Assembly (NCBI GenBank): GCA_946186505.1
Contig: CAMHNI010000002.1
Coordinates: 124,001-188,000, forward strand
DNA length: 64,000 nucleotides
DNA from: an uncultured Prevotellaceae bacterium
GTDB taxonomy: Bacteria > Bacteroidota > Bacteroidia > Bacteroidales > Bacteroidaceae
Direction of reading: 5' to 3'
Shown here: piece by piece, positions 36,672 through 43,884 of the stretch
How the letters are laid out: the number at the start of each line of letters is the position of its first letter
Position numbering within the stretch: the first letter of the stretch is position 1
The notes under the pieces: generated by a model
Told to the model about the DNA's origin: nothing
Seen by the model: only the letters and a program-made list of their open reading frames with translations
Database searches by the model: none
Made by a program: the position numbers and the translations under genes

Positions 36672-37688
36672 ATGACATTATCTGCTATATGTCCTATATA
36701 TAATGAGGAAAAGTATATTGAGGCTTTCCTTGAATCACTCCTTTTGCAAGATTTCCAAAGAGATGATATGGAAATCTTGTTAGTTGATGGTATGAGTGAA
36801 GATAAGACAAGAAGGATTGTAAAGAGTTATTCTGATAAATATCCTTTTCTTAAATTGATCGATAATCCTCTGAAGACAGTTCCTTATGCAATGAATAAAG
36901 GCATAACAATTGCAAAAGGGATTGTTATCGTAAGATTGGATGCTCATGCGGAATACCCTAAGGATTATTTTTCTGTTCTTGTTGATAATTTAGGTAAGCT
37001 GGCTGGGGCAGAAAATGTAGGAGGCGTTTGCATAACACTTCCCTGCAATGATTCTGCTATTGCTATTTCCATTGCTGAATGTCTTAGTAACCCATTTGGT
37101 ATGGGCAATAGCTATTTCCGAATAGGAACAAGTCATGTCAGATCAGTTGATACCGTACCATTCGGCTGCTTTCGAAAATCGCTATTTGATCGAATCGGTC
37201 TGTATGATACGGATATGGTACGCAATCAGGATGATGAGTTGAATGGGCGAATCATTAAAAATGGCGGGAAAATATACTTGCTACCTGATGTCGTTATAAA
37301 GTATTATGCCCGAGAAAAGGTCTCAAAGGTCAGGAAGATGTTTTACCAATATGGCTTGTATAAGCCATTAGGGAATAAAAAACTGGGAGCTCCAACGACA
37401 ATTAGGCAGTTCATCCCTGTGCTGTTTGTATTAGGACTGGCATTAGGGCTTGTGCTTTCATTTGTGTTTCCGGCATTATGGCCTCTTTATTTCGGTGTCA
37501 TCTGCCTGTATGTCCTAATCGGATTAATAGAAGGGTGTAAGAGTGTCAAAAAGACTCGTAGTATGGCTTCCGCTTTGTTAATGCCTTACGTATTCCTGAA
37601 CATTCATCTCAGTTATGGTCTTGGTTATCTGACAGGACTCTATAATATCCTGTTGCGTCAAGACTTTCATGCGTCACTTAGTCGTTAA
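36672..37688 (+). CDS. Family 2 glycosyltransferase (ExoA-like) with C-terminal membrane segments
   Basis: 338 residues. The GT2 domain starts LSAICPIYNEEKYIEAFLES, with ILLVDGMSEDKT and VIVRLDAHAEYP supplying the DxD-like site, and MVRNQDDELNGRIIKNGG as the base region. Two or three membrane helices follow between about residues 245 and 325. The arrangement resembles the succinoglycan glycosyltransferase ExoA. Last gene of the AT-rich block; it has a 45-base AT-rich gap to the small protein downstream. Confidence 0.88.
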   Translation: MTLSAICPIYNEEKYIEAFLESLLLQDFQRDDMEILLVDGMSEDKTRRIVKSYSDKYPFLKLIDNPLKTVPYAMNKGITIAKGIVIVRLDAHAEYPKDYFSVLVDNLGKLAGAENVGGVCITLPCNDSAIAISIAECLSNPFGMGNSYFRIGTSHVRSVDTVPFGCFRKSLFDRIGLYDTDMVRNQDDELNGRIIKNGGKIYLLPDVVIKYYAREKVSKVRKMFYQYGLYKPLGNKKLGAPTTIRQFIPVLFVLGLALGLVLSFVFPALWPLYFGVICLYVLIGLIEGCKSVKKTRSMASALLMPYVFLNIHLSYGLGYLTGLYNILLRQDFHASLSR

Positions 37689-37733
37689 ATAACAAATCCT
37701 ATATTATTATTAACCCTTTAAATCTTTATATCT

Positions 37734-38060
37734 ATGAGTGGATTTACATCAATTGACTGGCGTTTGCGCAGCCTCAGACTTACTATTAACATTGAAAAAG
37801 GCAATCTGGTTGAAGTACTGGACGGTTGCCGTGGCTTGACAAGTGGAAGCGCTGATAGCTGTCTGAGCGCCATACGTGATTTTATGGTGTTCTTCGACGG
37901 ATCAGACAAGAAGGTATCTTTCGATATCTATGACAATACGGGCGGTAGTCCAGAAGGTGCCGAGTTGAAGAACTACTGCAAGAACAAACTGACGATGCTC
38001 GCTTCTTCGCTAAGAGCTCAGACTGAAGTAGTGGCTCACATGAATATCCACTATTTTTAG
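37734..38060 (+). CDS. Small protein of unknown function at capsule-element junction
   Basis: 108 residues, soluble, starting MSGFTSIDWRLRSLRLTINI and ending HMNIHYF. No family recognised. It is predicted mixed alpha-beta with no signal peptide or membrane segment, and contains DFMVFFDGSDKKVSFDIYDN in the middle. It is preceded by an AT-rich gap (ATAACAAATCC onward) and followed by 42 bases to the left inverted repeat of the element at 38103. Codon use is more like the GC-richer genes than the AT-rich glycosyltransferases just upstream. It may belong to the element's neighbourhood rather than to capsule synthesis. Confidence 0.6.
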   Translation: MSGFTSIDWRLRSLRLTINIEKGNLVEVLDGCRGLTSGSADSCLSAIRDFMVFFDGSDKKVSFDIYDNTGGSPEGAELKNYCKNKLTMLASSLRAQTEVVAHMNIHYF

Positions 38061-38102
38061 TTCCATGTCGGGCAAAAGTTATGTTTCGAATTAAAAGTTT
38101 AA

Positions 38103-38193
38103 TTTTTACTTACATTGCTTACATTAAGGCGTAATTAGCATATTCTCAGATTGTTACTTAATGTAAGTAGAATGTAAGTAATGTAAGTAGAAT
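38103..38193 (+). repeat. Left inverted end of the primase-helicase element (91 bp)
   Basis: The outer 24 bases (38103-38126, core ACTTACATTGCTTACATTA) are the perfect reverse complement of 40953-40976. The inner 34 bases (38160-38193, AATGTAAGT units spaced 11, 9, 11) match the reverse complement of 40886-40919 at 33 of 34. The 33 bases between are partly conserved (TTCTCAGATTGTTAC against TTTTCAGATATTTAC). Confidence 0.9.
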
Positions 38194-38213
38194 GTAAGTA
38201 ATGTAAGTAGAAT
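38160..38213 (+). repeat. Iteron-like direct repeat array upstream of the cysteine-rich gene
   Basis: Five direct copies of AATGTAAGT start at 38160, 38171, 38180, 38191 and 38200, with alternate spacing of 11 and 9 so the full period is 20 bases, about two helical turns. The array ends 17 bases before ATG 38231 and could bind a protein encoded by the element. Confidence 0.85.
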
Positions 38214-38230
38214 CGCTGATATCAAGGCTT

Positions 38231-38674
38231 ATGGAAAAGATTGACTTTGAGAAAATTCCTGAATTGTGGGCTTTGTGCCTGAATGACAAGTGTCCGAAGG
38301 CTGGGGAGTGCCTGCGTTTTCAGGCATGTTCGGCTATACGAGAGTCTTTCCAGAGTTGGCGGTGCGTGTTGCCTAACGCTTGGAAGAATGGGGAGTGCAG
38401 TTGTTTCCAGAAGATGGAGACGGTCAGGATGGCACGTGGACTGAACCGATTATATAATAAGGTAAGTGACAAGCGCGCGCGTCATGATATCAGGGAGGAG
38501 CTGATGGCTCACTTCGGCAGCAACGGCTCATACTATCGTTACAAGGACGGCCAACGATGGCTGAATCCGGAACAGCAACAGCATATCCTGGACTTGTTGC
38601 GCAAATATGGCTGTCAAGATGAAGAGGTCTTCGACGAATATGCCGATACTTTCGATTTTACAACGTTGGTTTAG
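38231..38674 (+). CDS. Cysteine-rich protein of unknown function (possibly DUF6078-like)
   Basis: 147 residues, soluble. Residues about 16-60 contain six cysteines (CLNDKCPKAGECLRFQAC, then WRCVLPNAWKNGECSCF), suggesting a zinc site. A basic helical stretch (ARGLNRLYNKVSDKRARHD) follows, then a C-terminal part ending DEEVFDEYADTFDF. From memory such proteins are found next to VirE-type primase-helicases in Bacteroides and Prevotella, perhaps as DUF6078; this was not checked. A DNA-binding or accessory role is inferred. It starts just downstream of the iteron-like array and ends 4 bases before a strong triple hairpin. Confidence 0.7.
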   Translation: MEKIDFEKIPELWALCLNDKCPKAGECLRFQACSAIRESFQSWRCVLPNAWKNGECSCFQKMETVRMARGLNRLYNKVSDKRARHDIREELMAHFGSNGSYYRYKDGQRWLNPEQQQHILDLLRKYGCQDEEVFDEYADTFDFTTLV

Positions 38675-38678
38675 AAAC

Positions 38679-38738
38679 GCTCCAGGGGGTGGAGCAAATC
38701 CCTCCACCCCCTGGAGCAAATTGCTCCACCCCCTGGAG
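38679..38738 (+). repeat. Triple GC-rich palindromic repeat between the two element genes
   Basis: One copy of GCTCCAGGGGGTGGAG at 38679 is followed by two copies of its reverse complement, at 38702-38717 and 38723-38738. Copy one can pair with either of the other two, giving two alternative stems of about 15-16 bp. The gap between the genes is 124 bases. Confidence 0.85.
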
Positions 38739-38798
38739 GAAAATCTGAACGGTCAGACGGCTGAGGTTTACAAACTGTTTTAATAAAAGGGGCTGCTT

Positions 38799-40886
38799 AT
38801 GATGAAGTTTTCATTTGTTAGGATTGACAAGAAGAGGGTACTCCACCTGACGGTGAAGCCGGTGGAGTGGTTCCTGGACCGTATCAAGAAAGACACCAAG
38901 AGTGAGGATATTGGCGGACTGCGCCGGCATATTGCGATGTTCGGCGACGGAGCGGGCTATGAACAGCGGGTGCCCGTGGCCCGAGTTTACCCGTCGGTAG
39001 AACTGGTGAAGCGCGAGAACGGTAATTTGGAGGTTGTTGCCTTCAACGGCTTGGTATGGCTCCACGTGCCCGACCTGCTGAAGCAAGAGGAACTGACAGC
39101 CGTAAAGGAGTCCGTGAAGATGCTGCCGATGACGTTTGCCGCCTTCGTGGGCGCTGACGGCCGCAGTGTTGAGATACTGGTGAGCGTGGCGCGTGCTGAC
39201 GGTCCGCTACCATCGACGGAGCATGATATGGATGTGTTCTGTAAGACGGCATACGAGGCGGCGATTGATGTCTATAGCGGTATATTGCCGAAACCAATCG
39301 GACGGCAGCCGGTGACGGCGCGTTGTAATTTCCGTATGACCTTAGACGAGCAGCCGTTTGTCGCTGCCGATGTCAGTCCGCTGAAAGTCAGTGCTTTGCC
39401 AGCAGCGACGGACGGAAGTTCGACTGAGGAAGACGAACCGCAACAGTGGAACAATGACGCCGACCTGTATGCCAAATATGAGTTGATGTATAAGCAGGCG
39501 TCGGAGGAGGCTTACGAGGAGACGGCTCAGGTGATAGAGTCGCAGCGGTACGAGGCTTACCTCACGGAGCTGACAAGGCGGCTCTGTGCGATGGGCGTGC
39601 CCGAGGAGGAGAGCTTCCTGCACCTGCGCAACCATCATGCCTTCAAGCACCGGTTTGACGAGTTGACGCTGCGGACTATCGTATCGGCTGTCTTTGCCGA
39701 AGAGAAGCCTAAGCGGCTGCGTGAGGTGGATGCTGTGAGCAGGGAGACTTGGCAAATCGTGAAATTCCTGACGACACGCTATGTGTTCCGCTACAACACG
39801 GTGATGGGCTATACTGAATACCGGCCCAACAATAGCTGGAGCCAGGAATGGGAACCGTGCGATGAGAATGTGATCAACGGCATGACCATTGAGGCCCGCA
39901 TGGAGAATATAGACGCCTCGTTCAACGAGGTGAGGCGATATACGCAGTCGAACATGATCAGGCGGTCGGACCCTGTGCTGGACTATCTGATGAGGGTGTA
40001 TGATGTATGGGACGGCAAGACAGACCACATCGGCATGCTGGCCAGGACGGTACCCTGTGACATCCCGGAGTGGGAGTCGTGGTTCCGTAAGTGGTTCCTC
40101 TATATGGTGGCACAGTGGTTAGGCCGGGTGCGTGACTACGGCAACTCTATCGTGCCGATGCTCATCTCGCCTCAGGGCGACGGCAAATCGACGTTCTGCC
40201 GCAATCTGCTGCCTGATGAACTGCGGTGGGGTTTCTTGGATAACCTGGACGTCGATAAGAAACGGCAGACGCTGCAGGCCATGCATAACTTCCTGCTCAT
40301 CAACTTGGACGAGTTCAACCAGATAAGCCCGAAGACGCAGGAGGGCTTCCTGAAAAACGTCATCCAGCTGCCCAGTGTGAAGATCAAGCGTCCTTATGGC
40401 CGTCATGTCGAGGATTTCCGCCGTATGGCGTCGTTCATTGCCACCACCAATGAGAGCAGTGTCCTGACCGACCCCTCGGGCAACCGTCGCTTCATCTGCG
40501 TCAGGCTTACGGCACCCATCGATACCGACTATAAGCCCAACTATGCCGCTCTCTATTCACAGGCTTGTCGTCTGGTGATCAACAAGGAGGAGCAGTATTG
40601 GTTTACGCCTGACGAGGTGAAGGCCGTCATTGCCCATAACCGTGAGTTCGAACAGGTGCCGCCTTCTGTCTATTATTTCAAGGAGTACTACGATGTGGTA
40701 CAGGACGAGCAGGACGGAGAGTGGAAGACGACGACAGCCATCTTTGACCGCTTGCGCAAGCTGGCAGGTTCGGGTCTGAAGGCTAACAGTGTTGCCCGTT
40801 TCGGACGTTACCTGCGTAACATGCCCGACATTCGCCAGAAGCGCGTCACGAGCGGAACGGCCTATCTGGTACGTGAAAAGCAATAA
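38799..40886 (+). CDS. BT4734/VirE-type primase-helicase
   Basis: 695 residues. The N-terminal third (about 1-200) resembles the BT4734-like domain, an archaeo-eukaryotic primase relative (LVWLHVPDL, FAAFVGADGRSVEILVSVAR). The middle has a linker rich in acidic residues. The C-terminal VirE-type P-loop domain has Walker A PQGDGKSTFC near residue 460, Walker B LLINLDEF, sensor ATTNESSVLTDPSGNRRF and an end typical of DUF3874 (VPPSVYYFKEYYDV). Such proteins resemble phage or plasmid replicative primase-helicases. GC is much higher than in the glycosyltransferase block. The stop codon is the first base triplet touching the right inverted end. ATG 38799 and 38802 are both possible starts. Confidence 0.88.
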   Translation: MMKFSFVRIDKKRVLHLTVKPVEWFLDRIKKDTKSEDIGGLRRHIAMFGDGAGYEQRVPVARVYPSVELVKRENGNLEVVAFNGLVWLHVPDLLKQEELTAVKESVKMLPMTFAAFVGADGRSVEILVSVARADGPLPSTEHDMDVFCKTAYEAAIDVYSGILPKPIGRQPVTARCNFRMTLDEQPFVAADVSPLKVSALPAATDGSSTEEDEPQQWNNDADLYAKYELMYKQASEEAYEETAQVIESQRYEAYLTELTRRLCAMGVPEEESFLHLRNHHAFKHRFDELTLRTIVSAVFAEEKPKRLREVDAVSRETWQIVKFLTTRYVFRYNTVMGYTEYRPNNSWSQEWEPCDENVINGMTIEARMENIDASFNEVRRYTQSNMIRRSDPVLDYLMRVYDVWDGKTDHIGMLARTVPCDIPEWESWFRKWFLYMVAQWLGRVRDYGNSIVPMLISPQGDGKSTFCRNLLPDELRWGFLDNLDVDKKRQTLQAMHNFLLINLDEFNQISPKTQEGFLKNVIQLPSVKIKRPYGRHVEDFRRMASFIATTNESSVLTDPSGNRRFICVRLTAPIDTDYKPNYAALYSQACRLVINKEEQYWFTPDEVKAVIAHNREFEQVPPSVYYFKEYYDVVQDEQDGEWKTTTAIFDRLRKLAGSGLKANSVARFGRYLRNMPDIRQKRVTSGTAYLVREKQ

Positions 40887-40976
40887 TTCTACTTACATTA
40901 CATACATTCTACTTACATTGTGTAAATATCTGAAAACAAACATGTTAATGTCTAATGTAAGCAATGTAAGTAAAAA
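40886..40976 (+). repeat. Right inverted end of the primase-helicase element (91 bp)
   Basis: Mirror image of 38103-38193: inner array 40886-40919, 33-base spacer, outer 24-bp arm 40953-40976. It begins at the last base of the helicase stop codon. Confidence 0.9.
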
Positions 40977-41008
40977 AATAAAATTCATATAATAAATACG
41001 AGAAGATT

Positions 41009-42217
41009 ATGAAAATATCTTTCTCACCCCCTGACATTACTACGCAGGAGGCTGAACTGGTGCGCGAGGCACTGCTGTCGGGCTGGATTACGACTGGCCC
41101 AAAGACCAAGGAGTTTGAAAAAAGAATTGCTGCGTTCTGTGGAACGGAGAAAGCCGTGTGTCTGAATTCGGCCACTGCGTGTATGGAGTCTATCCTCCGG
41201 GTTCTTGGTGTGGGACCTGGTGATGAGGTTATCACGTCGGCCTATACTTACACCGCGACGGCTTCGGTGGTGTGTCATGTGGGTGCCCGTGTGGTGCTTG
41301 TCGATACCAAGCCCGGCTCGTTCGAAATGGACTACCAGAAAATGGCCGATGCCATTACGGAACGTACGAAGGTGGTGATGCCCGTTGACTTAGGTGGTGT
41401 CATCTGTGACTATGACGCCATCTTTGCCGCCGTGGAGAGCAGGAAGCACCTGTTTCATGCTGCCAATGACATTCAGAAGGCTTTCGGTCGCGTCATCGTA
41501 CTGGCTGACGCTGCTCATGCCTTCGGGGCATGCTGGCGAGGCAGAAGAGCCGGAGCCATTGCCGACTTTACATCGTTCTCGTTCCATGCCGTCAAGAACC
41601 TGACGACGGCTGAGGGCGGTGCCTTGACGTGGCTTTCGCGTGAGGGGCTTGACAATGAAGCTCTCTATAAGCAGTTCCAGTTGCTGAGCCTGCATGGACA
41701 GAGCAAGGACGCGCTGGCCAAGACACAGTTGGGGGCTTGGGAGTACGACATCGTGGCACCTTACTATAAATGTAACATGACGGACGTGATGGCTGCCATC
41801 GGACTGGTGCAGTTGGAACGCTATCCGCAGTTGCTGGAGCGTCGCCGCCAGATTATCGGCCGATACGACGAGGCCCTGAAGGGACTGGATGTTCAAGTGC
41901 TGGACCATTATCCGTCGGACGACACACGGTCGAGCGGTCACCTCTATATCACCCGCCTTTTGGGCCGGACGATGGAGGAACGTAATGACGTGATCGTGAG
42001 GATGGCTGAACGTGACATTGCCTGCAATGTACATTACAAGCCTCTGCCGATGATGACGGCCTACAAGACACTGGGCTTTGACATTAAGGACTACCCCAAT
42101 GCTTTCGACATGTTCCACAACGAGGTGACGCTGCCCCTGCATACGAAACTGACGGGCGAGATGGTGGAGTATGTGATTAGTAACTATGTGAGCATATTGG
42201 ATGATAAGGTTTTGTGA
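41009..42217 (+). CDS. DegT/DnrJ/EryC1 sugar aminotransferase
   Basis: 402 residues, PLP-dependent. Family features are TTGPKTKEFEKRIAAFCGTE near the start, NSATACMESILRVLGVGPGD, VLADAAHAFGACW, and the Schiff-base lysine in FSFHAVKNLTTAEGG. C-terminal YNPLP-like stretch is HYKPLPMMTAYK. It would aminate C4 of a UDP-4-keto-6-deoxy-HexNAc, consistent with the 4,6-dehydratase at 43885. It overlaps the PglC-like transferase gene by 17 bases. Functionally comparable to WcfR of the B. fragilis PSA locus, which is known to make AATGal; that equivalence is inferred. Confidence 0.93.
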   Translation: MKISFSPPDITTQEAELVREALLSGWITTGPKTKEFEKRIAAFCGTEKAVCLNSATACMESILRVLGVGPGDEVITSAYTYTATASVVCHVGARVVLVDTKPGSFEMDYQKMADAITERTKVVMPVDLGGVICDYDAIFAAVESRKHLFHAANDIQKAFGRVIVLADAAHAFGACWRGRRAGAIADFTSFSFHAVKNLTTAEGGALTWLSREGLDNEALYKQFQLLSLHGQSKDALAKTQLGAWEYDIVAPYYKCNMTDVMAAIGLVQLERYPQLLERRRQIIGRYDEALKGLDVQVLDHYPSDDTRSSGHLYITRLLGRTMEERNDVIVRMAERDIACNVHYKPLPMMTAYKTLGFDIKDYPNAFDMFHNEVTLPLHTKLTGEMVEYVISNYVSILDDKVL

Positions 42218-42788
42218 CATCTTCTTTTCCGGAGTAGGATTGGTATTGCTTTCCCCGCTTTTCCTGGTACTGTATGTGTTGATTCGTATAGGAAGCAGAG
42301 GCGGCGGGTTTTATTCTCAGGAGCGTATCGGAAAAGATGGCGTGCCTTTTAGACTGTATAAGTTCCGGTCCATGCGTCAGGATGCTGACAAGCAGGGTCT
42401 GATTACTGTTGGAGGCCGTGATCCGAGGATTACCAAAGTGGGCTACTTCATCAGAAAATACAAACTGGATGAGCTGCCGCAGCTGTGGAATGTCTTCATT
42501 GGCGATATGAGCTTGGTCGGTCCTCGGCCTGAAGTGGAGAAGTACACACGATTATATTCTGAGGAGCAGCGGAAGGTGTTGTCTGTCAGACCGGGAATAA
42601 CCGACTGGGCATCTATAGAATATGTTGACGAGAACCGGATTCTTGGTGAGGCGGACGATCCGGACAAGGCGTATGTCGAACAGATTATGCCTGACAAAAT
42701 CCGGTACAACATGATTTTTATTAACCATCAGACAGTAGGGGAATATTTCAAGATAATATTCACTACTTTCTTTAAGATTCTCAGATAG
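42201..42788 (+). CDS. PglC/WcfS-like initiating phosphosugar transferase (short, monotopic)
   Basis: 195 residues. An N-terminal re-entrant membrane helix (FFSGVGLVLLSPLFLVLYVL) precedes the catalytic core: GGGFYSQERIGKDGVPF, LYKFRSMRQDA, KLDELPQLWNVFIGDMSLVG and GPRPEVEKY. It transfers a phospho-sugar from UDP onto undecaprenyl phosphate, starting repeat-unit synthesis. The start overlaps the aminotransferase stop by 17 bases, so both probably act on the same amino-sugar nucleotide. A second initiating transferase lies at 46953. Confidence 0.93.
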   Translation: MIRFCDIFFSGVGLVLLSPLFLVLYVLIRIGSRGGGFYSQERIGKDGVPFRLYKFRSMRQDADKQGLITVGGRDPRITKVGYFIRKYKLDELPQLWNVFIGDMSLVGPRPEVEKYTRLYSEEQRKVLSVRPGITDWASIEYVDENRILGEADDPDKAYVEQIMPDKIRYNMIFINHQTVGEYFKIIFTTFFKILR

Positions 42789-42789
42789 A

Positions 42790-43875
42790 TTGAAGCTATT
42801 AGAGTTGTTTTTTGAGTTGCTTCGTTGTGCATTGTGGGGAGGAACGTTTGACAGACAACTGTCACAGAAAGAGTTCCTGCAGCTAATGGTTGTTGCCGAA
42901 CAACAGACGGTAACAGGACTTTTGTTTGATATCTTGTCAGGGCAACAGGCCGGGGTAGAGAAACAAGTGGTATTGAGATATGCCAATAAGCTTTCGAAGA
43001 TACATCGGAAGAACCAGGTTACCAATGCGGAGTTGCTGGACTTTGCCCATCTGTGCGAGCTGAACCACATCGATATAATCGTGGTAAAAGGTCAGACGAT
43101 AGGGACGCTATATCCTAACCCGATGCTCAGGGTGTCGGGAGACATAGACTTCCTGATAAAGGATGACTATCAGTCGTGTAAAAGCTTGATAGAGAACGTC
43201 CTGGGCGTGACGCTTCCAGAAAAGATGTTAGAAAGGGAAGTGTCGTTCAAACGAAATGGACAGCTGTATGAATTGCACAACAACCTGATAGAATTTGGAA
43301 GCAAAAGGAACAACAAATACTGGAAATCGCTGATGCAGGAGGCATGGGACAACCCTGCCTATATCGTTGTAGATGGGGCAAAGGTGCGGACGCTGCCTCC
43401 CACAATCAATGCCGTCTATATCTTCTTGCATTTGTTTTTCCATCTTATCCGTGAAGGGGTGGCCTTGAGACAGCTGTGTGACTGGGCCGTGTTCCTGCAT
43501 GCCTGTCATGATGAAATAGACCGGGCGGAGCTGGCACAGATTCTGGAAAGGCTGGATGTGGTAAATGCATTCCGGGCTTTCGGCTCCATCCTGATTGGTG
43601 ATCTGGGCCTTCCTCAGACCAGTTTCCCGATGGAGGTGTCCGAAAAAGATGCCGAATGGCGGACAAGAATCCTGAGGGACATTTTCAAGGGTGGCAATTT
43701 CGGCAAGCAGAACCATCATTCAAAGAATTCCCTGATGTTTAAGTTTGAAACGATGCGGATAGCTTGGAGAAACAGTCGCCACTATTACAGTCTGGCTCCG
43801 ACGGAGGCCAGGCTGCTGTTGCCCAGGCTGTTGAAACGGAATCTGCTATTGATGGCAAAAGGTAGGTTAAGATAA
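42790..43875 (+). CDS. Uncharacterised nucleotidyltransferase (NTP_transf_5 family), copy 1
   Basis: 361 residues. TTG at 42790, one base after the previous stop, is the likely start; the first in-frame ATG lies about 30 codons further. The nucleotidyltransferase site is VVKGQTIGTLYPNP followed by VSGDIDFLIKDDY. A helical C-terminal region has HLFFHLIREGVALRQLCDWAVF. The family is common in Bacteroidetes capsule loci and its reaction is not established. It may modify a polysaccharide or carrier with a nucleotide-derived group. A distinct second copy lies at 45854. Confidence 0.85.
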   Translation: MKLLELFFELLRCALWGGTFDRQLSQKEFLQLMVVAEQQTVTGLLFDILSGQQAGVEKQVVLRYANKLSKIHRKNQVTNAELLDFAHLCELNHIDIIVVKGQTIGTLYPNPMLRVSGDIDFLIKDDYQSCKSLIENVLGVTLPEKMLEREVSFKRNGQLYELHNNLIEFGSKRNNKYWKSLMQEAWDNPAYIVVDGAKVRTLPPTINAVYIFLHLFFHLIREGVALRQLCDWAVFLHACHDEIDRAELAQILERLDVVNAFRAFGSILIGDLGLPQTSFPMEVSEKDAEWRTRILRDIFKGGNFGKQNHHSKNSLMFKFETMRIAWRNSRHYYSLAPTEARLLLPRLLKRNLLLMAKGRLR

Positions 43876-43884
43876 TTGAAGAAT

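Larger units (their letters stand above)
38103..40976 (+). mobile_element. Putative 2.87-kb inverted-repeat element carrying a cysteine-rich protein and a primase-helicase
   Basis: A segment bounded by two equal 91-bp inverted ends contains exactly two genes (38231-38674 and 38799-40886), both on the + strand. It interrupts a capsule operon between a GT2 glycosyltransferase plus small protein and a sugar aminotransferase. No transposase, integrase or nuclease is recognisable, and no obvious target duplication is seen. The encoded BT4734/VirE-type protein combines a primase-like and a helicase domain, so a replication-related element is plausible. Mobility itself is inference. Confidence 0.5.

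Noticed and set aside
38160..38213. Repeat array considered as a CRISPR
   Set aside because: Units are only 9 bases with no unique spacers of protospacer length, no leader pattern and no cas genes nearby.
38799..40886. VirE-type helicase as a virulence factor or part of a secretion system
   Set aside because: The name is historical; motifs are those of a primase-helicase and no secretion genes are present.
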